Positions 1-8,392 of a DNA stretch of 64,000 nt are shown piece after piece; positions within the stretch are counted from its first letter, which is position 1; each line of letters begins with the position of its first letter. A program made the position numbers and the translations under genes. Source of the stretch: Leifsonia sp. ku-ls (GTDB lineage: Bacteria; Actinomycetota; Actinomycetes; Actinomycetales; Microbacteriaceae); assembly GCA_003367665.1 (NCBI GenBank), contig QKXI01000015.1:35762-99761 (forward strand), read 5' to 3'. The notes beneath the pieces are model-generated. The model was given only the letters and a program-made list of their open reading frames with translations. It had not been told where the DNA came from and did no database searches.

Positions 1-509
1 CCAGCAGCGCCGCGATCGCGTCGCGCAGGTCGGGGAGCAGCTCGACGTCCAAGGCCGCGTAGTCGAGCCAGGGCTCTGGCAGCGGACGCGTCGACCAGTC
101 GGCCGCGCTGTGCTCCTTCGCCAGGTGGATGCCGAGCAGCTCCTCCACGACGGTGCCGAGGCCGACGCGCGGCATCCCGAGCAGGCGTGCGGCCAGCTCG
201 GTGTCGAACACGATCGACGGGTCGAGGCCGACCTCGCGCAGGCAGGTCAGGTCTTGCGTGGCCGCGTGCAGCACCCACTCGTCGTCGTGGATGGCCTCGT
301 TGAGCTCGTCGAAACGTCCGACCGCCGGCGGGTCGAACAGGAACGTGCCGGACCCGCGGCGGAACACCTGGATGAGGTAGGCGCGCTGCGAGTACCGGAA
401 GCCGCTGGCCCGTTCCGCGTCCACCGCGACCGGGCCGTCGCCCGCGGCGATGCGCTCGACCGCCGACAGGTAGCCGTCGCGCGTGTCGATGACGGAGTGT
501 TCAGCCACG
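1..509 (-). CDS. rnd: Ribonuclease D, nuclease domain (3' end beyond window)
   Basis: DEDDy-family 3'-5' exoribonuclease acting on structured RNAs such as tRNA precursors. About 169 N-terminal residues are visible. Exo I is VAVDAE (acidic residues D30 and E32), Exo II is HAATQDL, and Exo III is DYAALDVELL with the Tyr and Asp of the DEDDy type. The nuclease domain is therefore essentially complete; the HRDC region lies outside the window. The GTG start at 509-507 overlaps the stop of the upstream DUF3000 gene, so the two are translationally coupled. Family call is secure; the exact physiological substrate is unknown. Confidence 0.9.
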
Positions 510-1112
510 CGGCGCCTTCCTCGACGCCGACGAGCGCGAGCTCAGCAGGCTCACGCCCTCGCCGGTCGGCGGCAGCCCGGCCAGCATGCACAGCAGCTCG
601 CCCCAGCCCTCGACGTGCGCGGACACGTCGGACTCGAGCGGGCTCCAGGAGGCGCGCAGCTCGATCTGCGAGCCGTCGCCCTGCGCGGCGAGCTCGCCGA
701 ACCCGGTGGAGATGATCTTGGTCGCGGTGCCGCTGGCGGCGGTGTAGCGGGCGTGCCGGGCGTCGAGCGCGTCCACCAGCCACGACCACGCCACGTCGGC
801 GAGGAACGGGTCGAGCCCGATGTCGGTCTCCAGCGGCGCCTGCGCGAAGCAGACGATGCGGAACGGGCCGCCCCACGCCTCCGGCTCCTCCGGGTCGTAG
901 AGCAGGATGAAGCGTCCGGTGCCGAGGTCCGAGTCGCTGCCGTGCCGCGCCGGCCGCACGTCCGCCGCGAGCGCGACCGAGTACGGCGCCAGCTGTGCGG
1001 GCGCGGGGATCTCCTCGATCACGAGCTCCGGTCGCGACACTGCGGCGCGGATGGACTGCAGCGCCGTGGCGAACTCCGCCGGGTGCTGCGGTGGGGATGT
1101 CGGTGTCGGCAC
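501..1112 (-). CDS. DUF3000 family protein
   Basis: Protein of 203 residues matching the actinobacterial DUF3000 family, whose function is unknown; genes for it commonly sit directly before RNase D, as here. Visible family features are the EEIPAPAQLAPYSVAL segment near the N-terminus and the Trp-rich middle DVAWSWLVDAL. An in-frame ATG further upstream (1253) lies inside the divergent hydrolase gene and is rejected. GTG at 1112 is preferred because a TAGTGT -10-like box ends exactly 7 bp before it, the layout of a leaderless mRNA. It overlaps the RNase D start by 9 bp. Confidence 0.85.
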   Translation of the reverse strand: MPTPTSPPQHPAEFATALQSIRAAVSRPELVIEEIPAPAQLAPYSVALAADVRPARHGSDSDLGTGRFILLYDPEEPEAWGGPFRIVCFAQAPLETDIGLDPFLADVAWSWLVDALDARHARYTAASGTATKIISTGFGELAAQGDGSQIELRASWSPLESDVSAHVEGWGELLCMLAGLPPTGEGVSLLSSRSSASRKAPRG

Positions 1113-1119
1113 GCTTCGA

Positions 1120-1125
1120 ACACTA
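1120..1125 (-). promoter_or_regulatory. -10 element of DUF3000-rnd, leaderless layout
   Basis: On the minus strand TAGTGT is followed by 7 bp and then the GTG start of the DUF3000 gene. This puts the transcription start at or next to the start codon. No good -35 is visible. Confidence 0.5.
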
Positions 1126-1200
1126 GAAGCCTTTCCCGCGTCCCGTCTGTAAGGCACGCCGCCTGGGGAAGTCCTGAGGGCGCGCCGCCGGTCGCGCCGG

Positions 1201-1206
1201 TACGCT
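1201..1206 (+). promoter_or_regulatory. -10 element of the alpha/beta hydrolase gene, leaderless layout
   Basis: TACGCT, then 7 bp, then ATG at 1214. There is no Shine-Dalgarno sequence, which fits a leaderless transcript. Confidence 0.5.
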
Positions 1207-1213
1207 GCTGACC

Positions 1214-2404
1214 ATGACGGCACGCGGCACGGGATCGGCGTTCGGCAGGGCACTCGGGACCGCGGCGATCGTCGCCGGGGGACTGGCGCTTGCCACCGCG
1301 GCGGGCGCCGCCTGGGTCACCACCCGCGTCGCCCGGACCGTGATCACGCCGGTGCGGCGCCGGCCGCAGAACCAGACCATCCGCTCCTTCGACGAGAGCC
1401 TCGGGACCGTGACCCTGCGCGACACCCCCGACGCGGCGATGCCCGGCCGGTTCGGGCTGTGGTGGGGCAACGAGACCGCCTACGCCAAGCTCGGCGGCCT
1501 GCTCGAATGCGGCGACGGCACGGTGACGCGCGAGCTCGAGCGCGTCGAGTTCGGCGAGCTGCGGGAGGGCCGCGCCCGCATCTCCGGCTACTACTACCTG
1601 CAGCCGGAGGAGCTCGGCCTCCCCGTGACCAGCGTCGAGATCGACACCGACCTGGGCCAGGCGCCCGCCTGGGTGTTCCCGGCCCCTGCGGGCGTGGACG
1701 ACGGCCGCTGGGTGATCCAGGTGCACGGCTGGGGCGCGACCCGGCAGGAGGGGCTGCGTGCCGTGCGCGTCTACCACGACGCCGGCTTCACCTGCCTGCT
1801 CGCCTCCTACCGCAACGACGGCGACGCCCCGGAGAGCGTCGACCGCCGCTACGGCCTCGGCGGCACGGAGTGGCGCGACATCGAGGCGGCCATCGGCTAC
1901 GCCGTCGAGCACGGCGCCCGCTCCATCGTCCTGATGGGCTGGTCGATGGGCGGAGCGGTCGTGCTGCAGACGACCACCCGGTCGCGGTCCCTGGAGGCGG
2001 TGACCGGCATCGTCCTGGAGTCGCCCGTCATCGACTGGGTCGACACGCTCGAATACCAGGGCAACCTCCTGCGCCTTCCTGACGTGATGACCCGCGCCGC
2101 CATGCGCCTGATCGAGTCGGAGTGGAGCGGCCCGATCACCGGCCAGGGGGCCCCGATCGACCTGCGCAGCATGGACTTCGTCGCCCGCGCCTCCGAGCTC
2201 AGCCTCCCGATGCTCATCCTGCACAGCGACGACGACGGCTTCGTGCCCTCCACCGGCTCCCGCGCGCTCGCCGCGGCCCGCAGCGACATCGTCACGCTGG
2301 TGTCGTTCGACGTGGCCCTCCACACGAAGCTGTGGAACTACGACGAGGCGAAGTGGACGGCCGCGATCGCCGGCTGGCTCGCGGAGCACGTGCCGGGGGA
2401 GTAG
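1214..2404 (+). CDS. Membrane-anchored alpha/beta hydrolase
   Basis: Protein of 396 residues with an N-terminal hydrophobic stretch (about residues 13-35) that could be a signal anchor, followed by a serine-hydrolase fold. The nucleophile elbow is GWSMGG, a likely catalytic Asp lies in LHSDDDGFVP, and a likely His in ALHTKLW, in the correct order for a Ser-Asp-His triad. The substrate is not predictable. It resembles predicted membrane hydrolases of the S9/BAAT-like group found in actinobacteria. The promoter is shared back-to-back with DUF3000. Confidence 0.8.
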   Translation: MTARGTGSAFGRALGTAAIVAGGLALATAAGAAWVTTRVARTVITPVRRRPQNQTIRSFDESLGTVTLRDTPDAAMPGRFGLWWGNETAYAKLGGLLECGDGTVTRELERVEFGELREGRARISGYYYLQPEELGLPVTSVEIDTDLGQAPAWVFPAPAGVDDGRWVIQVHGWGATRQEGLRAVRVYHDAGFTCLLASYRNDGDAPESVDRRYGLGGTEWRDIEAAIGYAVEHGARSIVLMGWSMGGAVVLQTTTRSRSLEAVTGIVLESPVIDWVDTLEYQGNLLRLPDVMTRAAMRLIESEWSGPITGQGAPIDLRSMDFVARASELSLPMLILHSDDDGFVPSTGSRALAAARSDIVTLVSFDVALHTKLWNYDEAKWTAAIAGWLAEHVPGE

Positions 2405-2439
2405 GAGCCTTGGGCTGTTGTTCTGTGACAGAGTGCGCG

Positions 2440-2461
2440 AAAATGTACATTTTGCTACGCT
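2440..2461 (+). promoter_or_regulatory. Promoter with 14-bp palindromic operator for the toxin-antitoxin pair
   Basis: A perfect palindrome AAAATGTACATTTT (2440-2453) lies just upstream of a TACGCT -10 (2456-2461), which is itself 7 bp before the antitoxin ATG. The palindrome sits in the -35/-10 spacer, the expected place for autorepression by a Phd/YefM antitoxin. It is an AT-rich island in GC-rich DNA. Confidence 0.55.
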
Positions 2462-2468
2462 GTGAGGC

Positions 2469-2732
2469 ATGACTCAGGTTCCCATCACGGACGCTCGCGC
2501 ACATCTCGCGTCGATCATCGACGACGCCCGTGTCGCTCCGGTCTACCTGACCCGACGGAACCGTCCCGTGGCGGCCGTCGTCGACGCAGATCAGCTGGAG
2601 CGCCTGCTGGAGGACGCCGAGGAGCTCGCCGACATCCGTGCGGTCGACGCCGCATGGGAGGAGACGGAGAGCCGCGGTGAGGTCCCGATCCCCTGGGATG
2701 AGGTCAAGCGCGACCTCGGACTGCCCTTGTGA
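2469..2732 (+). CDS. Antitoxin, Phd/YefM (RelB-like) family
   Basis: 87-residue protein. The N-terminal about 55 residues match the Phd/YefM DNA-binding fold: start with VPITDARAHLASII, then YLTRRNRPVAAVV. The acidic, probably disordered C-terminus would wrap the toxin. It is directly followed, with a GTGA overlap, by a RelE-type toxin gene. The mRNA is probably leaderless, with the -10 ending 7 bp before ATG. It is expected to bind the toxin and the adjacent palindrome. Confidence 0.85.
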   Translation: MTQVPITDARAHLASIIDDARVAPVYLTRRNRPVAAVVDADQLERLLEDAEELADIRAVDAAWEETESRGEVPIPWDEVKRDLGLPL

Positions 2733-2989
2733 CCGACGAGGTGCGCCTGCTGCCGGTCGCGGAGCGGGCGATCAGAAAGCTCCCTCCGGAGGCCCGTGCC
2801 CGCGTGGCCGCCGCGATCGAGTTGCTCGGTGAGGAGCCGAGGCCGCCGGCGGCGAAGAAGCTCGCGGGACGTCCGGAGTGGCGCGTGCGGACCGGGGACT
2901 ATCGGGTGCTCTACCGGATTCAGGACGACGTGCTGACCGTGGTCGTCGTCTACGCCGGCCACCGACCCGAGGTCTACGACCGCGGCTGA
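2729..2989 (+). CDS. Toxin, RelE/ParE family
   Basis: 86-residue protein with the RelE/ParE pattern: a helical N-terminal half (KLPPEARARVAAAIELL), then GRPEWRVRTGDYRVLYRI and a final strand VVVVYAGHRPEVY. The Arg-rich strand and C-terminal H/Y are where RelE-type mRNA interferases carry catalytic residues, so RelE activity is more likely than ParE, but this is inferred. GTG start overlaps the antitoxin stop. It faces the sufE gene tail-to-tail, 10 bp apart. Confidence 0.85.
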   Translation: MTDEVRLLPVAERAIRKLPPEARARVAAAIELLGEEPRPPAAKKLAGRPEWRVRTGDYRVLYRIQDDVLTVVVVYAGHRPEVYDRG

Positions 2990-2999
2990 GCAGCCGTGA

Positions 3000-3437
3000 C
3001 TAGGCCGCCGCGAGCTTCTCCCGCACCTGCCGCTTCGCCCGGCCGAGCAGCGCCGACATCCCGCGCAGGCGCAGCGGTGACACCGCCTGGGTGAGGCCGA
3101 GCGTCTGCGGGTACTCGTCGGGCACCGCGAGCACCTCGTCGGCCGTCAGACCGGCGAGGCCCTGCACCAGGATGGACGCGAACCCGCGCGTCGTCGGCGC
3201 CTCCCGCGGCGCGGTGGCGTACAGGTGCACGATGTCGGACTCGTCCACCTCCACGAAGATGAACACCGGCGCCTGGCACTCCTCCACCCGCTCCAGCAGG
3301 TCGGGGTGGTCGCGGTAGCGCTCGGGCAGCTCGGGCAGCTCGTCGGCGAACTCCAGCAGCAGCTGAAGCCGGTCGTTCTGCTCCAGCGCCTGGAAGTCGT
3401 CTCGGATCTCGGCCAGCGTGCCCGTCAGTTCGGTCAT
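3000..3437 (-). CDS. sufE: SufE cysteine-desulfurase sulfur acceptor
   Basis: 145 residues, normal for SufE. The acceptor cysteine lies in VEECQAPVFIF, equivalent to the conserved GCQS loop. It accepts persulfide sulfur from a SufS-type desulfurase for Fe-S cluster assembly. It lies 31 bp downstream of a two-domain sulfurtransferase on the same strand, the arrangement known from other actinobacteria, so the pair probably acts in sulfur trafficking. GGAG lies 2-3 bp before the ATG, a rather tight spacing. Confidence 0.9.
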   Translation of the reverse strand: MTELTGTLAEIRDDFQALEQNDRLQLLLEFADELPELPERYRDHPDLLERVEECQAPVFIFVEVDESDIVHLYATAPREAPTTRGFASILVQGLAGLTADEVLAVPDEYPQTLGLTQAVSPLRLRGMSALLGRAKRQVREKLAAA

Positions 3438-3468
3438 GTCTCCAGGCTACGTCGGATTCCGCGCCCGC

Positions 3469-4368
3469 TCAGCGGGACGGGACCTCGCCCGGCTCGCTGC
3501 CCGTCACGATCGGGACGCGCACGGCCGAGCCCCACTCCGTCCACGAGCCGTCGTAGTTCCTCACGTTCTCGAAGCCGAGCAGGTGCGTGAGCACGAACCA
3601 GGTGTGGCTGGAGCGCTCGCCGATGCGGCAGTACGCGATCACGTCGTCGCCGGGCTTCAGGCCCGCTCCGTCGAGGTACACCTCCTCCAGCTCCGCGCGG
3701 CGCTTGAAGGTGGCGTCCGGCGCGGCGGCCTTCGCCCACGGCACGGACTTCGCCGACGGGATGTGACCGGCCCGCAGCGCGCCCTCGGTCGGGTAGCCGG
3801 GGATCTCGGTGCGCTCGCCGCTGTACTCCTCCGGCGAGCGGACGTCGATCAGGGGCTTGCCCAGGTGGGCGAGCACATCGTCCTTGAAGGCGCGCACGAC
3901 CGTGTCGTCGCGCTCCACCACCGGGTACTCCACCGGCGTCGGCGTCGGCACCTCGCGCGTCAGCTCCCGGCCCTCGGCGATCCACTTGTCGCGACCGCCG
4001 TCGAGCAGGCGGACGTCCTCGTGGCCGAACAGCGTGAACACCCACAGTGCGTAGGCCGCCCACCAGTTGTTCTTGTCGCCGTAGATCACGACAGTGGTGT
4101 CGCGGGCGATGCCCTTCGAACCGAGCAGCTCGGCGAAGCGCTCCGCGCTCACGTAGTCGCGCACGACGGGGTCGTTGAGGTCGGTGTGCCAGTCGATCTT
4201 CACCGACCCGGGGATGTGGCCCGTGTCGTAGAGCAGCACGTCCTCGTCCGACTCCACCACGGCCAGCCCCGGTTCGCCCAGGTGTGCGGCGAGCCAGTCG
4301 GTGCTCACCAGCCGCTCCGGGTGGGCGTAGCCGGTGAACTCGGGCGACGGGTCGGTCTCGATGGTCAT
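3469..4368 (-). CDS. sseA: Thiosulfate sulfurtransferase (two-domain rhodanese)
   Basis: 299 residues: an inactive N-terminal rhodanese domain (about 17-130) and a catalytic C-terminal one (about 165-290). The active-site loop is YCRIGERSS with Cys247; CRxGxR is typical of thiosulfate sulfurtransferases rather than mercaptopyruvate enzymes (CGxG). The chosen ATG at 4368 has a strong GGAGGAG Shine-Dalgarno. It is co-directional with sufE downstream and divergent from zapE. The gene name follows the mycobacterial sseA-sufE arrangement and is an analogy. Confidence 0.85.
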   Translation of the reverse strand: MTIETDPSPEFTGYAHPERLVSTDWLAAHLGEPGLAVVESDEDVLLYDTGHIPGSVKIDWHTDLNDPVVRDYVSAERFAELLGSKGIARDTTVVIYGDKNNWWAAYALWVFTLFGHEDVRLLDGGRDKWIAEGRELTREVPTPTPVEYPVVERDDTVVRAFKDDVLAHLGKPLIDVRSPEEYSGERTEIPGYPTEGALRAGHIPSAKSVPWAKAAAPDATFKRRAELEEVYLDGAGLKPGDDVIAYCRIGERSSHTWFVLTHLLGFENVRNYDGSWTEWGSAVRVPIVTGSEPGEVPSR

Positions 4369-4518
4369 GCGTGGTCTCCTCCGGATGTGGGTCCAGGATC
4401 CGGTCCGCGTCGCAGGACTAGGCTGGACGAGCCCCGCGACGGCCACGGATCCACCTCCAGCGTATGCGGCTGGGAACGACCGCGGGTAAGACTTCGACAC
4501 AAAGGTGCACAACGCGAC

Positions 4519-5580
4519 ATGACCCTCGAACAGACCGGCGCCCTTCCCCGTCTCGCCGACCGTTCGCCCGAGATCACGGGCGCCGAGATCGCCGGCAGCC
4601 TGGTCCCGCCGTCGCAGTTCGAGCACGCCACCTTCGAGTCGTACCGGCCCGACCACGACTACCCGTCGCAGGCGGAGGCGGTGGCGACGCTGAAGCTGTT
4701 CGCGAAGACCTGGGAGCCGCAGCGCCCGGCCGGCCTGTTCAGCCGCAGCCGCAAGAAGGTCGAGGCGATGAAGCCCGGCGTCTACCTCGACGGCGGCTTC
4801 GGCGTCGGCAAGACCCACCTGCTCGCGGCGCTCTGGCACGAGGCGCCCGGCCCCAAGTACTTCGGCACCTTCATCGAGTACACCGCCCTGGTCGGCGCCC
4901 TCGGCTACGCGGGCGCGGTCGACCTGCTGCGCGGCTCCACCCTGATCTGCATCGACGAGTTCGAGCTCGACGACCCGGGCGACACCATGATGATGACCAG
5001 GATGCTCGGCGAGCTCGTCGCCTCCGGCACCCGCATCGCCGCCACCAGCAACACGCCGCCGAACGCGCTCGGCGAGGGCCGCTTCGCCGCGAGCGACTTC
5101 CTGCGTGAGATCCAGTCGCTGTCGTCGAACTTCCAGACCCTCCGCATCGACGGCCTCGACTACCGCCGCCGCGACACCACCGGCACCGCCGTCACCGTGG
5201 ACCGCGCCGGCTACGACCGCGCGCTCGCCGCGATGGCCGGCCGCGGCGAGACCGTCACGAGCGACGGCTTCCAGGACCTCATCGCGCACCTGGCGACCGT
5301 CCACCCGTCCCGCTACATCAAGATGATCGAGGGGGTCGACGTCATCGGCCTGACCGATGTGGAGGTGCTGCACGACCAGATGGCCGCCTTGCGTCTGGTG
5401 GCGTTCATCGACCGCGTGTACGACGCTGAGATCCCGATCGTGCAGACCGGCGTGCCGCTCAGCGAGGTCTTCGACGACGAGATGCTGGGCGGCGGCTACC
5501 GGAAGAAGTACCTGCGGTCGACCTCGCGCATGATCGCGCTCACCGCGGGCGAGTTGCCGCCGCACGACGACGAGTCCTGA
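4519..5580 (+). CDS. zapE: Cell division ATPase ZapE (AFG1 family)
   Basis: 353-residue AAA-type P-loop ATPase. Walker A is GGFGVGKTH, Walker B is [10 protein letters not shown], and a sensor-type segment IAATSNTPP follows. These match the AFG1/ZapE family, in which E. coli ZapE associates with the Z-ring. ATG at 4519 is preferred over much earlier in-frame starts that would overlap the divergent sulfurtransferase; an AAAGG precedes it by about 12 bp. Role in division here is by homology only. Confidence 0.88.
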   Translation: MTLEQTGALPRLADRSPEITGAEIAGSLVPPSQFEHATFESYRPDHDYPSQAEAVATLKLFAKTWEPQRPAGLFSRSRKKVEAMKPGVYLDGGFGVGKTHLLAALWHEAPGPKYFGTFIEYTALVGALGYAGAVDLLRGSTLICIDEFELDDPGDTMMMTRMLGELVASGTRIAATSNTPPNALGEGRFAASDFLREIQSLSSNFQTLRIDGLDYRRRDTTGTAVTVDRAGYDRALAAMAGRGETVTSDGFQDLIAHLATVHPSRYIKMIEGVDVIGLTDVEVLHDQMAALRLVAFIDRVYDAEIPIVQTGVPLSEVFDDEMLGGGYRKKYLRSTSRMIALTAGELPPHDDES

Positions 5581-5601
5581 GGGCGGATCGGCAGCGTCCC
5601 G

Positions 5602-5614
5602 AAACACAGTGTTT
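5602..5614. repeat. 13-bp palindrome upstream of amt
   Basis: AAACAC-A-GTGTTT, a perfect inverted repeat 18 bp before the GlnR-like boxes. It also contains GAAAC-n6-TTTAC in GlnR-like spacing (5601-5616). It may be an additional regulator site; the factor is unknown. Confidence 0.35.
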
Positions 5615-5631
5615 ACACGCGGCCCGGATGC

Positions 5632-5669
5632 GTAACACCCGCGAAACACGAGCACACCTCCGTCGAAAC
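5632..5669 (+). promoter_or_regulatory. GlnR-type nitrogen control operator of amt
   Basis: GTAAC (5632-5636), GAAAC (5643-5647), ACACC (5654-5658) and GAAAC (5665-5669) are each separated by exactly 6 bp. The actinobacterial GlnR box is an alternating GTnAC-n6-GAAAC series, and three of the four half-sites fit well. The location upstream of an ammonium transporter is the classical GlnR target position. GlnR itself is not encoded in the window. Confidence 0.6.
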
Positions 5670-5737
5670 CTCCTGGTCTGAGACTGGCTCCACCCCGAAA
5701 CCCGAGGGGTGCACGCACAGAGAGGTAGACAATTCGC

Positions 5738-7021
5738 ATGGTGCTCCACACAGCAGCGGACTACGCGGAGGCGGGGACGGTCAACGCCCTGTGGCTCCTG
5801 GTCGCCGCAGCCCTCGTCCTGCTGATGACCCCCGGTGTCGCCTTCTTCTACGGCGGCATGGTCCGCGCGAAGAGCGTCATCAGCATGATGATGATGAGCT
5901 TCGGGGCCATGGCCCTCGTCGGCGTCCTGTGGGTCGTCTACGGCTACGGCCTCGCCTTCGGCCCGGCCAGCATCCCGCACTGGCTCGGCACGCCGGACTG
6001 GTTCCTCTCCAGCCTGATGGGCAAGGACGGCATCACCCCCGACCTGAGCGGCCTCGCCTTCGCCGGCTTCCAGGCCACCTTCGCCATCATCACCGTCGCG
6101 CTGATCTCCGGTGCGATCGCCGACCGCGCCAAGTTCGGCTCGTGGATGGTGTTCGCCGGCATCTGGGTGACGGTCGTCTACTTCCCGGTCGCCTACTGGG
6201 TGTTCAACCTCTCCGAGGGCTGGATCGCCTCGCAGCTGCACGTGAACGACTTCGCCGGCGGCACCGCCGTGCACATCAACGCCGGAGCCGCGGGCCTCGC
6301 CCTCGCCCTGGTGCTCGGCAAGCGCGTCGGCTTCCAGAAGGGCATGTCCAAGCCGCACAACGTGCCCCTGACGCTGCTCGGCGCCGCCCTGCTGTGGTTC
6401 GGCTGGTTCGGCTTCAACGCCGGCTCGGAGGCCGCGGTCGACGGCGTCGCCGCGATCGCCTGGGTCAACACCCTCGCGGCCCCCGCCGCCGCCACGATCG
6501 GCTGGCTGATCGTGGAGAAGATCAAGGACGGCAAGCCGACCTCGATCGGTGCCGCCTCGGGCGCCGTCGCCGGTCTGGTCGCGATCACCCCGGCCTGCAA
6601 CATCCTGACCCCGGGCTTCGCGATCCTGCTCGGCCTCGTCGCCGGCGCGGTCTGCGCCCTGGCCATCGACCTGAAGTTCCGCCTCGGCTTCGACGACTCG
6701 CTCGACGTGGTCGGCATCCACCTGGTCGGCGGCCTCATCGGAACGCTGTGGATCGGCATCTTCGGCTTCACCCACGTGTACGACGCGAAGGGCCAGCCGA
6801 CCGACCAGTTCTCGAGCCTGCTCTACGGCGGCAGCTTCTACCAGCTGTGGGTCCAGGCCGTCGGCGCCTTCTCGGTGCTCATCTACTCCTTCGTGCTGGC
6901 CTACGTCATCGGCTGGGCCATCCAGAAGACGATGGGCTTCCGGATCAAGAACGAGGACGAGCTGGCCGGCGTCGACACCGTCGTGCACGGCGAGGAGGGT
7001 TACGCCCTCGAGACCGTCTGA
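5738..7021 (+). CDS. amt: Ammonium transporter Amt
   Basis: 427-residue polytopic membrane protein with about 11 predicted TM segments. The pore twin histidines are present: H179 in the signature [13 protein letters not shown] and H328 in VVGIHLVGG. It conducts NH4+/NH3 into the cell and is normally gated by a PII protein, which is not in this window. An AGAGG lies 10-15 bp before the ATG. Upstream GlnR-like boxes suggest induction under nitrogen limitation. A UUCG-loop terminator follows, so it is probably monocistronic. Confidence 0.95.
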   Translation: MVLHTAADYAEAGTVNALWLLVAAALVLLMTPGVAFFYGGMVRAKSVISMMMMSFGAMALVGVLWVVYGYGLAFGPASIPHWLGTPDWFLSSLMGKDGITPDLSGLAFAGFQATFAIITVALISGAIADRAKFGSWMVFAGIWVTVVYFPVAYWVFNLSEGWIASQLHVNDFAGGTAVHINAGAAGLALALVLGKRVGFQKGMSKPHNVPLTLLGAALLWFGWFGFNAGSEAAVDGVAAIAWVNTLAAPAAATIGWLIVEKIKDGKPTSIGAASGAVAGLVAITPACNILTPGFAILLGLVAGAVCALAIDLKFRLGFDDSLDVVGIHLVGGLIGTLWIGIFGFTHVYDAKGQPTDQFSSLLYGGSFYQLWVQAVGAFSVLIYSFVLAYVIGWAIQKTMGFRIKNEDELAGVDTVVHGEEGYALETV

Positions 7022-7046
7022 GCACTGCGGTCGATCGGAGCACCGG

Positions 7047-7077
7047 ACGGGGTGCCGCCTTCGGGCGGCGCCCCGTT
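7047..7077 (+). terminator. Rho-independent terminator of amt
   Basis: Stem ACGGGG-T-GCCGCC pairs with GGCGGC-G-CCCCGT around a TTCG tetraloop (7060-7063), followed by TTCCG. Very stable; the 3' T-run is short. Confidence 0.75.
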
Positions 7078-7123
7078 CCGCTGTCGCTAGGGTGTGCTTG
7101 ACGGTTCCCGGCGGAGGAGAGGC

Positions 7124-8392
7124 ATGGCACAGGCGACGCCCGACCAGGTGGACGCGCTGCTGCTGTTCTTCTGCGGCGCCCTCGTGCTGCTCGCCGCGTT
7201 CGGACTGTCGTTCTTCTCCGGCGGGATGGCCGGCCGAGCCCGGGCGACGCGGGCGTTCCGGTTCGTCTTGGTCGGCGGGGCGGTCACGATCCTGCTGGCG
7301 GTGCTCGGCGGCTACGGCGCGGTGACCGGCCGTGCGCTGATCCCGCACCTGGTCGGCGTGCCCGACCCCGGCCTCTCCGCCATCACGGGCGTCGACCCTG
7401 GGGGGTCGTCGCCGTATCCGGCGGCACGCGCCGGCTACCTGATCGCAGTGCTGGTCGTCGTGACCGCGATCGTCGCGGTCGCGGTCGCGTCGCGTGTGAC
7501 CCTCCGGGCGTGGACCGTGTTCGTCGTGCTCTGGCTGCCGCTGGTGGTCCTCCCGGTGGCGTACGGCGTCTTCGCCCTGGACGACGGCTGGGCGATCGCC
7601 GGCCTGCACGTGGTCGACTTCGGCGGCGCACTGGTCGTCGTCGCCGCGGGCGGCAGCGCGGTCGGACTGCTGCTGGCGTGCGGGCGCGGGGAGCACCTGC
7701 CTCCGCTCTCGCCCCGCCCCGCCTTGATGGCGATCGGCGGCGCGGCGCTGTGGGTCGGCTGGCTGGGGCTCATCGTCGGCTCGGAGGCCGCCCTCGACGC
7801 CTACGCGCCGCTCATGGCGGTCGGTGGCTTCCTGGCGTCGGCGACCGGGGTGCTGATGTGGATGCTGGTGGATGCCGTGCTGCTGCGGCGTCCCACCCTG
7901 GGCAGCGCGCTCTGCGGGGCGTTCGCCGGTCTGGTCGCGGTGACCGCTGCCTCCGGTGTGCTCACGCTCGGCTGGTGCATGCTCGTCGGCGCGCTGTCGT
8001 CGCTCGCCTGCGCCACCATGGTCGACCTCGCGGCGCGCGCCCGCTCCGGGCCGGCGCTGACACTGTGCGTGATCACGATCGTCGGCGGCCTGGTTGGTCT
8101 GCTCTTCCCCGGACTCTTCGCGACCGGCAGCGGAATGGTGGACAGCGGCAACTTCGACCTGTTCATCGCGCAGGGGATCGCCGGGATGGCGGCGCTGCTG
8201 TACGCGGTGACGGTGTCGCTGCTGATCGGCCTTGCACTGCGGTTCACGATCGGGCTGACGCGCGTCCGCTATCGTGCCGGGCGTGGCAACTCTGAGACGC
8301 GTCCTGTCCGCCCTGAGCGGTCTGCTCCGCCCCGCGCGCGCGGGACGGACCGCACCGCCTCGCCCGGCCAGGACCGCACCGCCTCCGACTGA
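7124..8392 (+). CDS. Degenerate Amt-like membrane protein (pore histidines lost)
   Basis: 422 residues, about 11 hydrophobic segments, collinear with the neighbouring Amt. For example FSGGMAGRAR aligns with [23 protein letters not shown] with [13 protein letters not shown], and GSEAALDAYAPL with [12 protein letters not shown]. Both conductance histidines are replaced: V173 for H179 and T318 for H328, by alignment with the upstream protein. It is unlikely to be an ordinary ammonium channel. It could be a sensor, an altered-substrate channel, or a decaying duplicate. The start ATG 7124 is chosen for its GGAGGAGAGG ribosome site. Its last about 40 residues overlap the next gene and look non-membrane (Arg/Pro-rich). 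Confidence 0.75.
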   Translation: MAQATPDQVDALLLFFCGALVLLAAFGLSFFSGGMAGRARATRAFRFVLVGGAVTILLAVLGGYGAVTGRALIPHLVGVPDPGLSAITGVDPGGSSPYPAARAGYLIAVLVVVTAIVAVAVASRVTLRAWTVFVVLWLPLVVLPVAYGVFALDDGWAIAGLHVVDFGGALVVVAAGGSAVGLLLACGRGEHLPPLSPRPALMAIGGAALWVGWLGLIVGSEAALDAYAPLMAVGGFLASATGVLMWMLVDAVLLRRPTLGSALCGAFAGLVAVTAASGVLTLGWCMLVGALSSLACATMVDLAARARSGPALTLCVITIVGGLVGLLFPGLFATGSGMVDSGNFDLFIAQGIAGMAALLYAVTVSLLIGLALRFTIGLTRVRYRAGRGNSETRPVRPERSAPPRARGTDRTASPGQDRTASD

